64,000 bases of DNA from Kitasatospora sp. NBC_00374 (lineage in GTDB: Bacteria > Actinomycetota > Actinomycetes > Streptomycetales > Streptomycetaceae). Shown piece after piece: positions 8,383 to 16,198 of the stretch. The DNA is taken from positions 5,997,001 to 6,061,000 of the forward strand of contig NZ_CP107964.1 of the NCBI RefSeq assembly GCF_041434935.1, in the 5' to 3' direction. How positions within the stretch are numbered: the first letter of the stretch is position 1; every line of letters begins with the position of its first letter. The position numbers were made by a program, and so were the translations under genes. Below the pieces are notes generated by a model. The model made no database searches. It was given only the letters and a program-made list of their open reading frames with translations, and had not been told where the DNA came from.

Positions 8383-8401
8383 GCGGGGAAAGAGTCCCCG
8401 G
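8383..8401. promoter_or_regulatory. Operator candidate 2 for TetR-exporter unit
   Basis: GCGGGGA-AAGAG-TCCCCGG, the inverted partner of the site at 8344-8362. On the minus strand a TAGGCT -10-like hexamer lies between the two sites, so a repressor bound to both would cover the promoter. Confidence 0.6.
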
Positions 8402-8464
8402 AAATTTCGAAACCCGATGTGACGTGCGCCACATCGGGTTTTGCGGGTCGCCGGCGGGTCGGGC

Positions 8465-8746
8465 TCAGAAGATGTCGTTGTTCCCCGACCAGGTGTACCG
8501 GGCGCCGCCCAGCGGTTCGTCGAACCGGTAGCTCCTGCCGTCGGCCGAGGTCCGCTCGGGCGCGCCGTCGGGGAAGTACGCGTAACCGGAACCCTCCAGC
8601 CCGACGCCGGCGACGGTGATCTCCACTCCGCCGGGCTCCGGCAGCGCCCCGGCCAGTGCGGCCAGGAACACGAGCGGGCCCCGGAATCCGAGGACGGCCG
8701 CCGGACCGGCCGGAGTCGGCCGTACTGCCGGGGACGTGTGTGTCAT
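8465..8746 (-). CDS. Small hypothetical protein
   Basis: 93-residue ORF with actinobacterial codon bias, in an otherwise empty 440-bp gap. It has a hydrophobic stretch (AAVLGFRGPLVFLAALAGAL, about residues 16-35) followed by a polar C terminus with two aromatic patches (GYAYFPDG, YTWSGNNDIF). No family recognised. No clear ribosome site precedes ATG 8746. It could be a real small gene or a chance frame. Confidence 0.45.
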   Translation of the reverse strand: MTHTSPAVRPTPAGPAAVLGFRGPLVFLAALAGALPEPGGVEITVAGVGLEGSGYAYFPDGAPERTSADGRSYRFDEPLGGARYTWSGNNDIF

Positions 8747-8850
8747 ATCGCATGTCCATCAGCGCGCCGGGGTCGCGCCCGCTCGCCCGGTCGGGTGAAT
8801 GGACCGGCCGGAGGTCGGTACACGGCCGACCCGGGCGGCAGCATGGGTGC

Positions 8851-10170
8851 ATGAGCACGCTGCAGACCCGCGCCGAGCGAGCCGCCCAAGCCCTGTCCGC
8901 CGCCGACCGGTTGAGCGCGGCCGGCGTGGACGGTGTGGTGCTCGGCTGGGTCGACAACGCCGGTCTGCACCGCGTGAAGGCCGTCCCGGTCGGGCAGTTG
9001 CCGCACGCGGCCGAGTGGGGAGTCGGCGCCGCGCCCTGCTTCGACGCCTTTCTGGTCGACGACTCGATGGCCCCGACCGGCAGCCCGGTCGGCGACCTGC
9101 GCCTGGTCCCGGATATCGCCGCCCTCACCGCGCTGTCCGCGCAGCCGGGTTGGGCCTGGGCCCCGGCCGACCGGTACGCCCAGGACGGCGAGCCGCACCC
9201 CGGCTGCCAGCGGCTCTTCGCCGGCCGGATGGCGGCCGAGGCCGGACGGCGCGGTCTGGAGATCCGGGCGGGCATCGAGACCGAGTGGGTGGTGGTCGAC
9301 GGCGCCGGCGCCGGGCCCGCGTACGGGATGCGCCGCCTGATCGGGCTGTCCGACTACCTCCGGGACGTCCTCCGGGCCCTGCGGGACCAGGGGTTGACGG
9401 TGCTGCAGATCCACCCGGAGTACGCCGTCGGCCAGTTCGAGGTCTCGACCGCCCCGGCCGGCCCGGTCGAGGCCGCGGACACCGCCCTGCTGGTGCGCCA
9501 CACCGTGCAGGCCGTCTCGGTACGGCACGGGCTGGACGCCTCCTTCGCCCCCGCCGTCACCGCGGGCGGTGTGGGCAACGGCGGACACCTGCACCTCAGT
9601 CTCCGGCGCGCCGGGCGCAACCTGGGCAGCGGCGGCCCCGGCCGGTACGGGCTGACCGCGGAGGGCGAAGCCTTCCTCGCAGGGGTGCTGGCGGAACTGC
9701 CGGCCCTGCTCGCGCTCGGCGCGCCGAGCGTGGCCAGCTACCTGCGCCTGGTGCCCGGACGCTGGGCGGGCCCCTACCGGTGCTGGGGGCGGGAGAACCG
9801 GGAGGCGGCGCTGCGGCTGATCCCCGGCTCCGTACCGGAGCAGGCCAACGCCGAGGTGAAGTGCTTCGACGCCGCGGCCAACCCGTACCTGGCGGTCGGC
9901 GGCGTGCTGGCGGCCGGTTTCGACGGGATCGACCGCGGGCTGCGGCTGCCGCCGGAGGTGTCCGGGGACCCGGCCGACTCCGGCTACGCCGAGCGGCTGC
10001 CCGCCGACCTGGCGGAGGCCACCGCCGCCTTCAAGGGGTCCGACGTGCTGCGGACGGCCCTCGGCGAGGAGCTGCACTCGGCGGTGCTGGCCGTCCGGGA
10101 GGCCGAGACCGGCCTGTTCGCCGGGTGGACCGCCGAGGACGTGATCGCCGCGACCCGGATGCGCTGGTGA
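8851..10170 (+). CDS. Glutamine-synthetase-like amide ligase
   Basis: 439-residue member of the glutamine synthetase fold outside the classical GlnA/GlnII groups. GS landmarks are IETEW (metal-binding Glu), PEYAVGQFEVST, NGGHLHLSL (His of the GS signature), WGRENREAALRLIPG and NPYLAVGGVLAAGFDGI. The usual RxE.R.PD segment is replaced by NAEVKCFDAAANPYL, so substrate differs from glutamate plus ammonia; such paralogues often gamma-glutamylate polyamines or other amines. ATG 8851 gives the usual N terminus. Only 4 bp separate it from an amidohydrolase gene, the pair matching the two domains of fungal FluG. Confidence 0.9.
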   Translation: MSTLQTRAERAAQALSAADRLSAAGVDGVVLGWVDNAGLHRVKAVPVGQLPHAAEWGVGAAPCFDAFLVDDSMAPTGSPVGDLRLVPDIAALTALSAQPGWAWAPADRYAQDGEPHPGCQRLFAGRMAAEAGRRGLEIRAGIETEWVVVDGAGAGPAYGMRRLIGLSDYLRDVLRALRDQGLTVLQIHPEYAVGQFEVSTAPAGPVEAADTALLVRHTVQAVSVRHGLDASFAPAVTAGGVGNGGHLHLSLRRAGRNLGSGGPGRYGLTAEGEAFLAGVLAELPALLALGAPSVASYLRLVPGRWAGPYRCWGRENREAALRLIPGSVPEQANAEVKCFDAAANPYLAVGGVLAAGFDGIDRGLRLPPEVSGDPADSGYAERLPADLAEATAAFKGSDVLRTALGEELHSAVLAVREAETGLFAGWTAEDVIAATRMRW

Positions 10171-10174
10171 GGGC

Positions 10175-11302
10175 GTGCTGATCGACCAGCACTGCCACAG
10201 CGTGCTCGCGCCCGGCGCCGAGGAGCCGGACGACGAGACGCTCGGCACGCTGCTCACCGAGTCCGACCGGCCGCCCGCGGCGGGCACCGACCCGTTCGGC
10301 GGCGCGCTCGGCCTCGCCGTCCGCCGCTGGTGCCCGCCCGCCCTGGGGCTGCCGGCCCACGCCGACCCGGCCGCGTACCTGGCCCGGCGGCGCGAGCTGG
10401 GGACGGCCGAGGCCACCCGGCGGCTGCTGTCGGCCGCCGGCCTGACGGCCTGCCTGGTGGACACCGGCCTGACCACCGCGGCCGGCCGCCCGCTGCTCCC
10501 GCTCGCCGATCTCGCCCGGGCCTCGGGCGCCCGGGTGTACGAGGTGGTCCGGCTGGAGACGGTCGCCGCCGAAGTGGTGGCCGAGCCGGCCCGCTGGCCG
10601 GAGGCCCTGGCGCAGGCGCTCGCGGACGCCTGCGCGGACGCCGTGGCGGTGAAGTCGGTACTGGCGTACCGCTACGGGCTGGCGATCCCGGCGGCCCGGC
10701 CGACCCGCGCCGAGGTGGTGCGGGCGGCCGGCGAGTGGCTGGGCGGGCCGCGCGAGCGGCTCGCCGATCCGGTGCTGCTGCGCCATCTGCTCTGGCAGGC
10801 CGTTGAGTTGGGGCTGCCAATCCAGCTGCACACCGGCTTCGGCGACCCGGACCTGCGGCTCCACCTCGCCGATCCGGCCCTGCTGGTGGACTTCGTCCGC
10901 GCGGTCGAACCCTCGGGCGTGCCGCTGGTGTTGCTGCACTGCTACCCGTACCACCGGCAGGCCGCCTGGCTGGCGCACTGCTTCCCCCAGGTCTACGTGG
11001 ACGTCGGCCTCACCCTCTCGTACACCGGCGCGCGGGCGGCCGAGGTGCTCGGAGAGGTGCTCGAACTGGCCCCGTTCGGCAAGGTGATGTTCTCCACCGA
11101 CGCCTACGGGCTGCCCGAGCTGTACCTGGTCGGCGCCGCCCAGTACCGGTACGCGCTCGACCGGCTGCTGGCCGGCTGGCGGCAGGACGGCGCCTGTACC
11201 GCGGCGGACGCGGCCGCGATCGGGGCGGGGCTGTCCGGCGCCAACGCGAGCCGCCTCTACCGGCTGGATCTCGCCACCCCAGCTGACGGCCAGGTTACCT
11301 GA
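10175..11302 (+). CDS. Amidohydrolase, FluG N-terminal-domain type
   Basis: 375-residue metal-dependent hydrolase of the amidohydrolase (TIM-barrel) superfamily. Visible metal-ligand motifs are DQHCHS near the start, the Lys in AVAVKSVLAYR, IQLHTGFGD, VLLHCYPY, and the Asp in VMFSTDAYGLPE. This set matches the amidohydrolase part of FluG and plant NodGS proteins, which are fused to a GS-like domain; here the GS-like gene is immediately upstream. The start is GTG 10175, overlapping the end of a GGTGAGGG sequence. It may hydrolyse the gamma-glutamyl or related amide made by its neighbour, or act on the same substrate; this is inference. Confidence 0.88.
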   Translation: MLIDQHCHSVLAPGAEEPDDETLGTLLTESDRPPAAGTDPFGGALGLAVRRWCPPALGLPAHADPAAYLARRRELGTAEATRRLLSAAGLTACLVDTGLTTAAGRPLLPLADLARASGARVYEVVRLETVAAEVVAEPARWPEALAQALADACADAVAVKSVLAYRYGLAIPAARPTRAEVVRAAGEWLGGPRERLADPVLLRHLLWQAVELGLPIQLHTGFGDPDLRLHLADPALLVDFVRAVEPSGVPLVLLHCYPYHRQAAWLAHCFPQVYVDVGLTLSYTGARAAEVLGEVLELAPFGKVMFSTDAYGLPELYLVGAAQYRYALDRLLAGWRQDGACTAADAAAIGAGLSGANASRLYRLDLATPADGQVT

Positions 11303-11458
11303 GGTCACATCAGCTGGTCAGGCCCGCCTTCCCCGGGCCGCCGCGGATCACTCCCGTCGGCACCCTTGCGGAAGCGATCCGATGGTCACTAGCGTCCCAC
11401 CCACTTACGTGTTCCTGCCATCAGCGGGGCACTACGAGACTCGGGAGGGTCATCCCCT

Positions 11459-12943
11459 ATGAGAGTTCCTCGGATACGTCGGGCGCGGCTCGCGGCGGCA
11501 GGTCTCGCGCTCGCCACCGCCGGCTCGATCGCGCTGCCGGCCGGCACCGCCGCGGCAGCCGGATCGGACGCTCCGGCGGCCGGGCCCCTGCTCAGCTATG
11601 TGGTGAACACCCAGGCCGACCACGGCCAGGTGAAGAAGGCCGAGAAGGAGATCACCAAGGCCGGCGGCACGGTGGTCTACGCGTACGAGCAGATCGGCGT
11701 GGTGATCGCGCGGTCCGCCGACACCGGCTTCGCGGCCAGGCTGCGGCACGTCCGCGGCATCGACTCGGTCGGCGCCAGCCGGACGGCCGGCATCGTCGCC
11801 GCCGACGTGGAGTCCACCGTCGAACGGGTCTCCGCGGGCGCCACCCCGACCGACGGCTCCGAGCCGCTCTGGGCGAACCAGTGGGACATGCGGCAGATCG
11901 GCGTGGACAAGGCCCACGAGACCACGCTCGGCAGCCGCCGCGTCGTGGTCGGGGTGCTGGACTCCGGCATCGACGCCAAGCACGAGGACCTGGCCGCCAA
12001 CGTGGACGCCTCGCTCTCGGCCTCCTGCATCGAGGGCGGCAAGCCGAACACCGACTACAACGCCTGGCAGCCCACCACCAGCGACCACGGCACGCACGTG
12101 GCCGGCACCATCGCGGCCGCCAAGAACGGCAAGGGCGTCGAGGGCATCGCCCCGGGCGTCCGGCTGGCGGCGGTCAAGGTGGTCGACGACGGCGGGTTCA
12201 TCTACCCGGAGTACGCCATCTGCGGCTTCGTCTGGGCCGGTGAGCACCACTTCAAGGTGACCAACAACAGCTACTACATCGACCCGTGGCTGTTCAACTG
12301 CAAGAGCGACCCCGACCAGGCCGCCGTCTCGACGGCCGTCCGCCGGGCCGTGGCCTTCTCGCAGCGCAACGGCGTGCTGAACGTGGCCGCCGCCGGCAAC
12401 GAGAACTACGACCTGGCCCACAAGACCGTCGACCCGACCAGCCCGGACGACACCACCCCGGCCGAGCGCCCGATCGACGCCAACTGCCTGGTCCTGCCGA
12501 CCGAGGTGCCCGGCGTCGTGGTGACCTCCTCGGTGGGCGTCAAGGGCGACAAGTCCTTCTACTCGACCTACGGCAAGGGCAAGGTGACGGTCGCCGCCCC
12601 CGGCGGCGACTCCCGCTACCAGCTGCCCGACACCCCCGACAAGAACGGCCGGGTGCTCTCCACCGTCCGCGGCGGCTACGCCTACATGCAGGGCACCTCG
12701 ATGGCCTCCCCGCACACCACCGGCGTGGTCGCGCTGCTCGCCTCCACCCACCCGTGGGCCGGGCCGGACGAGCTGCGCGCCATGCTGACCCACCAGGCCG
12801 ACGAGCACGCCTGCCCGGCGACCTACGACCCGTCCGGCGACGGCGCGTGGAAGGCGGTCTGCGAGGGCGGTACCTCGAACAACGGCTTCTACGGCGCCGG
12901 CATCATCAACGCGGCCAAGGCCGCGCAGTGGTGGCGCTGGTGA
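11459..12943 (+). CDS. Secreted subtilisin-like serine protease (S8)
   Basis: 494-residue peptidase. A Sec signal peptide (residues 1 to about 34, ending TAAAA) is followed by an inhibitor-I9-like propeptide (LLSYVVNT ... VGASR) to about residue 115. The catalytic triad is Asp168 in VLDSGID, His210 in DHGTHVAG and Ser414 in GTSMASPH; the oxyanion Asn is Asn314 in AAGNEN. Cysteines at several positions suggest disulfides in the extracellular enzyme. ATG 11459 has GGGAGGG about 8-14 bases upstream. It is monocistronic, with a hairpin terminator 36 bp after the stop. Close relatives are common exported Streptomyces proteases. Confidence 0.96.
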   Translation: MRVPRIRRARLAAAGLALATAGSIALPAGTAAAAGSDAPAAGPLLSYVVNTQADHGQVKKAEKEITKAGGTVVYAYEQIGVVIARSADTGFAARLRHVRGIDSVGASRTAGIVAADVESTVERVSAGATPTDGSEPLWANQWDMRQIGVDKAHETTLGSRRVVVGVLDSGIDAKHEDLAANVDASLSASCIEGGKPNTDYNAWQPTTSDHGTHVAGTIAAAKNGKGVEGIAPGVRLAAVKVVDDGGFIYPEYAICGFVWAGEHHFKVTNNSYYIDPWLFNCKSDPDQAAVSTAVRRAVAFSQRNGVLNVAAAGNENYDLAHKTVDPTSPDDTTPAERPIDANCLVLPTEVPGVVVTSSVGVKGDKSFYSTYGKGKVTVAAPGGDSRYQLPDTPDKNGRVLSTVRGGYAYMQGTSMASPHTTGVVALLASTHPWAGPDELRAMLTHQADEHACPATYDPSGDGAWKAVCEGGTSNNGFYGAGIINAAKAAQWWRW

Positions 12944-12978
12944 GCCGGGGCTGACCTCCCGAGCTCCCGCCGAACCCC

Positions 12979-13009
12979 GCCCCGTCCGGGCCTCCCGCCC
13001 GGGCGGGGC
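12979..13009. terminator. Hairpin terminator between protease and HipA-like gene
   Basis: Arms 12979-12991 and 12997-13009 pair with one mismatch around a 5-base loop. It sits between convergent genes and may serve both. Confidence 0.7.
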
Positions 13010-13065
13010 TCGCCGTTTCGCCGTTTCGGCGGTTCGACGGATCCGCGGCCGGCCGCCGGCGCCGG

Positions 13066-13959
13066 TCAGCCGACGTGCCGGCTCCAGTCGGCCTCGACCG
13101 GGGCCAGACCGTGCCGGTTCGGGACCTGCTTGAGCCAGTCCGGCCGCGCGGCCAGGGTGGCCGCCGCCCGCTCGGCCTCGGCGGCCCGCTGCTCCTCCGG
13201 GGTGGCGAAGCAGGTCGGCAGCCAGGCGGCGGACCCGGCCGCCCGCGCGGCCAGCTGCGCCACGTACGCCGCCCGCAGCTCCGACTCCGTGGCGAAGCCG
13301 GGCTCGTCGGCCAGCCACTCGGACGGCACCAGCGCGACCACCTCCCGCAGCAGCGCCTCGGTGACCAGCGGCGCGAGCGCCGCGTCGGCGGCCCGGACGT
13401 CCGGGTGGTGCCCGCCGAGCGCGTGCGCGGCCATCGGGTAGGCCTTCAGCAGCGAGGCGGCGGCACCGGACCAGCGGTGGTGGAAGACCAGCCCGGCGCC
13501 GTTGTCGATCAGCCACAGCCGGCCGTGCCAGACCATCAGGTTGGGGTTGGCGGTGGTGCGGTCCACGTTGCCGGTCAGCGCGTCCAGCCAGACCACCCGG
13601 CCGGCCTCGACGGGGTCGACGTCCAGCAGGCCGGGGCGGTAGTCGCGGGCGCCGGGGAGGAGGTCCATACCCAGGTTGAGGCCGGCGCTGGCCCGCAGGA
13701 TGTCCTGGATCTCCGGGTCCGGTTCGTCGGCCGCGACCACCGGGTCGAAGTCGACCAGCACCAGCGGGGGTACCCGCAGCCCGAGCCGCCGGGCCAGTTC
13801 GCCGACGATCACCTCGGCCACCAGCGCCTTGCGGCCCTGCGCGGCACCGGCGAACTTCACCACGTAGGTACCCAGGTCGTCGGTCTCGACGACCCCCGGC
13901 ACCGAACCACCCGCGCGCAGCGGATCGACATAGCGGACTGCGGTCACCTGATCGAGCAC
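13066..13959 (-). CDS. HipA-like kinase-fold protein
   Basis: 297-residue protein of the stand-alone HipA-family kinase group of actinobacteria. Visible parts: glycine-rich/ATP region LGTYVVKFAGAAQGRKALVAE with the conserved Lys, the catalytic-loop-like LDALTGNVDRTTANPNLM (Asn/Asp pair), and the metal-site-like LWLIDNGAGLVF. No HipB antitoxin gene is adjacent, so toxin-antitoxin function is doubtful. GTG 13959 is chosen because a TAAGCT -10 hexamer ends seven bases before it, the pattern of a leaderless transcript; an alternative GTG at 13992 would place it 2 bp after the upstream gene. Confidence 0.85.
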   Translation of the reverse strand: MLDQVTAVRYVDPLRAGGSVPGVVETDDLGTYVVKFAGAAQGRKALVAEVIVGELARRLGLRVPPLVLVDFDPVVAADEPDPEIQDILRASAGLNLGMDLLPGARDYRPGLLDVDPVEAGRVVWLDALTGNVDRTTANPNLMVWHGRLWLIDNGAGLVFHHRWSGAAASLLKAYPMAAHALGGHHPDVRAADAALAPLVTEALLREVVALVPSEWLADEPGFATESELRAAYVAQLAARAAGSAAWLPTCFATPEEQRAAEAERAAATLAARPDWLKQVPNRHGLAPVEADWSRHVG

Positions 13960-13966
13960 ACCGGCC

Positions 13967-13972
13967 AGCTTA
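13967..13972 (-). promoter_or_regulatory. -10 element of HipA-like gene (leaderless)
   Basis: TAAGCT on the minus strand with seven bases before GTG 13959. It fits the TANNNT consensus and would start transcription at the first base of the start codon. Confidence 0.45.
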
Positions 13973-13994
13973 GACCGACCGGCGATCTGCACCC

Positions 13995-14456
13995 TCAGAA
14001 GTTCTGGTGGCCGACGGTGCGGTGTTGGGTGTCGTACTCGTCGAGGGTGGTCTGGTGGGAGGTGGCGGGGACGGGGATGGCGTAGGCGGTGAAGGCGGTG
14101 CCGGGGATGGTGGCGGTGGTGGCGGTGGTGGGTGTGGTGTTGCTGAAGGTCATGGTGGCGCTGGCGACGTCGGCGGCGGGCTGGGCGAGGAAGAGGCTGG
14201 CGCCGTTGGGGAGGTTGTGCTGGCCGTACATGCCGCGGGGGCTGGTGTCGGTGGGGTTCTTGACGCCGGCGCAGTCGCCGTAGGGGTTGGTGACCCGGTC
14301 GTTGAAGGTGGTCCGCAGGCAGACCAGGCTGCCGGCGGTCTTCTCGCCGGGTGCGTAGTCGGCGGGGACGGTGGGGTAGTAGGTCAGTGTCACCGACCAG
14401 GCGGCGCCGTCCAGGACGCCGCTGCCCACGGTCTGCGACAGCTGGCCCGCGACCGG
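13995..14456 (-). repeat. 462-bp repeat, copy A
   Basis: Direct repeat of 15258-15719, offset 1263 bp. Only two bases differ (14020/15283 and 14257/15520) and both change an amino acid (Arg/His and Asn/Ser). It encodes the last 153 residues and stop of the membrane-anchored protein. Confidence 0.97.
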
Positions 14457-14696
14457 GGGCGGTGGTGCGGCGGCGAACTGGACCTGTGGTGGTCCCGCCG
14501 GGTCCCGCAGCTCCGAGGAGAGCGCGAGGGCGCCGGTCAGGGCACCGGCCAGGGCGCAGGTCGCGACGCCGGTCAGCGCCCGGCGGCGGCGGGTGCGCCG
14601 GGCCCGGCCCGACCGCAGGATCTCGGTGACCGGCGCGGGTGACGGGGTGACTCGCCCGGCCGAACGGGCGAGGGCGTCCTGGAGTCGATCGGTCAT
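13995..14696 (-). CDS. Membrane-anchored partner of ECF sigma factor
   Basis: 233-residue protein whose ATG overlaps the sigma-factor stop (ATGA). Residues 1-37 are cytoplasmic (DALARSAGRVTPSPAPVTEI and a RARRTRRRRA cluster), one membrane segment follows (LTGVATCALAGALTGALAL, about 41-59), and the remaining 170 residues would be extracellular. This layout and overlap fit an anti-sigma factor, but no zinc-binding HxxxCxxC motif is present, so I infer a role only from position. The extracellular domain (with a Cys pair in SLVCLRTTF and YGDCAG) is nearly identical to that of the secreted protein at 15258-15851. The domain family is not recognised. Confidence 0.8.
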   Translation of the reverse strand: MTDRLQDALARSAGRVTPSPAPVTEILRSGRARRTRRRRALTGVATCALAGALTGALALSSELRDPAGPPQVQFAAAPPPPVAGQLSQTVGSGVLDGAAWSVTLTYYPTVPADYAPGEKTAGSLVCLRTTFNDRVTNPYGDCAGVKNPTDTSPRGMYGQHNLPNGASLFLAQPAADVASATMTFSNTTPTTATTATIPGTAFTAYAIPVPATSHQTTLDEYDTQHRTVGHQNF

Positions 14697-15226
14697 GGGG
14701 TCGCTCCCAACAGGTCGGCGGCGTGGTCGAGCAGGGCGGGGTCGGAGCGCAGCCTGGCCAGCGCACGGGACGCCTGGCTCTTCACCGTGCCGATGCTGCA
14801 CCCGAGTTCGTCGGCGACCTGCTCCAGGCTCAGGTCCTCCCAGTAGCGCAGTACCACCACGGCCCGCTGGCGTTCGGGCAGCCCGGCGAGGGCCGCGACC
14901 AGCAGGTCGCGGTCCTCGCCGTCGTGGGTGACCGCCGGCGCCGGGGTGTCCGGCAGGAAGGGCGTCAGCAGGTGGCTGACCCTTCGCCGCCGGTACCGGC
15001 TGCGGTTGTTGTTCACCAGCGCGCGTCGCAGATAGCTCGCGGCGGTGTCCGGGTCGATCCGCCGCCAGTGCGGATACGCCTTCGCGAGGGTGGTCTGCAC
15101 CAGGTCCTCGGCCTCGTGGAAGTCACCGGTCAGCAGATAGGCGGTCTGCACCAGTGCCCCCCACCGGGCCACCACGAACTCGCTGAAGCCGGCGTCCCTG
15201 CCTGCTCGCTCTGTGCCGCTGCGCAC
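14693..15226 (-). CDS. ECF sigma factor (SigE-like family)
   Basis: 177-residue extracytoplasmic-function sigma factor. Region 2 is FSEFVVARWGALVQTAYLL with GDFHEAEDLVQTTLAKAY (core binding and -10 recognition), and region 4 is LPERQRAVVVLRYWEDLSL followed by the HTH DELGCSIGTVKSQASRAL. No extra SnoaL or other C-terminal domain is present. The start is GTG 15226. The gene lies between a secreted protein (32 bp upstream) and a membrane-anchored protein (4-bp overlap) that share an extracellular domain; all read on the minus strand as one probable operon. Confidence 0.93.
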   Translation of the reverse strand: MRSGTERAGRDAGFSEFVVARWGALVQTAYLLTGDFHEAEDLVQTTLAKAYPHWRRIDPDTAASYLRRALVNNNRSRYRRRRVSHLLTPFLPDTPAPAVTHDGEDRDLLVAALAGLPERQRAVVVLRYWEDLSLEQVADELGCSIGTVKSQASRALARLRSDPALLDHAADLLGATP

Positions 15227-15257
15227 GGAAATGGGCGTCCTTCGGGTCGGTGGGCTG

Positions 15258-15719
15258 TCAGAAGTTCTGGTGGCCGACGGTGTGGTGTTGGGTGTCGTAC
15301 TCGTCGAGGGTGGTCTGGTGGGAGGTGGCGGGGACGGGGATGGCGTAGGCGGTGAAGGCGGTGCCGGGGATGGTGGCGGTGGTGGCGGTGGTGGGTGTGG
15401 TGTTGCTGAAGGTCATGGTGGCGCTGGCGACGTCGGCGGCGGGCTGGGCGAGGAAGAGGCTGGCGCCGTTGGGGAGGTTGTGCTGGCCGTACATGCCGCG
15501 GGGGCTGGTGTCGGTGGGGCTCTTGACGCCGGCGCAGTCGCCGTAGGGGTTGGTGACCCGGTCGTTGAAGGTGGTCCGCAGGCAGACCAGGCTGCCGGCG
15601 GTCTTCTCGCCGGGTGCGTAGTCGGCGGGGACGGTGGGGTAGTAGGTCAGTGTCACCGACCAGGCGGCGCCGTCCAGGACGCCGCTGCCCACGGTCTGCG
15701 ACAGCTGGCCCGCGACCGG
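15258..15719 (-). repeat. 462-bp repeat, copy B
   Basis: Second copy of the repeat at 13995-14456, two mismatches in 462 bp. Homology begins in codons shortly after the signal peptide region and ends exactly at the stop codon; the flanks on both sides are unrelated. Confidence 0.97.
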
Positions 15720-15851
15720 CCCCGAGGCGAGCGGATCGGCGGTGGCCGCGGGGGTGGAGTCGGCGCTGGCGGAGGTGCTCAGGGCGAGGCCGGCCAGCGC
15801 GGCGGCGGCCGCGGCGGCCGCGATGAGCTTCTTGGTCCGTGCCTGGGTCAT
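15258..15851 (-). CDS. Secreted protein sharing domain with sigma partner
   Basis: 197-residue exported protein. The signal peptide is MTQARTKKLIAAAAAAAALA then GLALSTSASA, with cleavage near residue 30; the mature protein starts with a short Thr/Ala linker and then the same 153-residue domain as the membrane-anchored protein downstream of the sigma factor. The domain is Thr/Ser/Pro rich with two conserved Cys and no recognised catalytic motif. ATG 15851 has AGGAG seven bases upstream. It is first in the probable operon secreted protein - sigma - anchored protein. A soluble competitor or ligand for the anchored copy is a possible role (inference). Confidence 0.85.
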   Translation of the reverse strand: MTQARTKKLIAAAAAAAALAGLALSTSASADSTPAATADPLASGPVAGQLSQTVGSGVLDGAAWSVTLTYYPTVPADYAPGEKTAGSLVCLRTTFNDRVTNPYGDCAGVKSPTDTSPRGMYGQHNLPNGASLFLAQPAADVASATMTFSNTTPTTATTATIPGTAFTAYAIPVPATSHQTTLDEYDTQHHTVGHQNF

Positions 15852-16198
15852 GGTTTCTCCTGGATCGCGAGGGATGAACGGCTGGAGCGGCGCCTCTCCA
15901 CCCGTGAGTACTCCCGCTGCGCCGAACGGGTTGCACGGATGGGGTGCGTCTCTTCCTGGGGGAGTCTCCGGCCTGTCCTTTCCCGGAATCCGGGGGCCGA
16001 CGGGCTCCACGGGTCCGACCGGACGGCTGCCCACCTTCGGGGCTTCGCCGCCGGAGGCCCCGGGTCTTGACCCGGTGCCGCCGACGGGCCCGCACGGATT
16101 GCGCCGGGCCGGTTTGGGCGGCGGCCGGGCGCGGTGGTTGGCTTGTCGGGATCACCGTGCGACGGCGATCGTCCGGACAGCAGAAGGAGAGCAGTCAC
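15852..16198. other. Divergent promoter region of sigma locus
   Basis: 347 bp without a credible gene between the secreted-protein gene (minus) and the SRPBCC gene (plus). On the minus strand GCAACC (15929-15934) lies 17 bp before GTACTC (15906-15911), about 55 bp from the start codon; an AACC -35 is typical of ECF promoters, but the assignment is weak. No terminator-like hairpin was found. Confidence 0.4.

Noticed and set aside
8379..9275. Minus-strand ORF of 298 codons across the TetR/GS-like intergenic
   Set aside because: Overlaps the operators and the start of the GS-like gene; composition is low complexity. Only the short ORF at 8465-8746 was kept as possible.
13066..13959. HipA toxin of a toxin-antitoxin pair
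   Set aside because: No small HTH antitoxin gene on either side; the neighbours are the sigma operon and a protease.
13995..15719. Repeats as ends of a transposon or IS element
   Set aside because: They are direct, coding and in frame, with no terminal inverted repeats, target duplication or transposase between them. Intervening DNA is the sigma gene.
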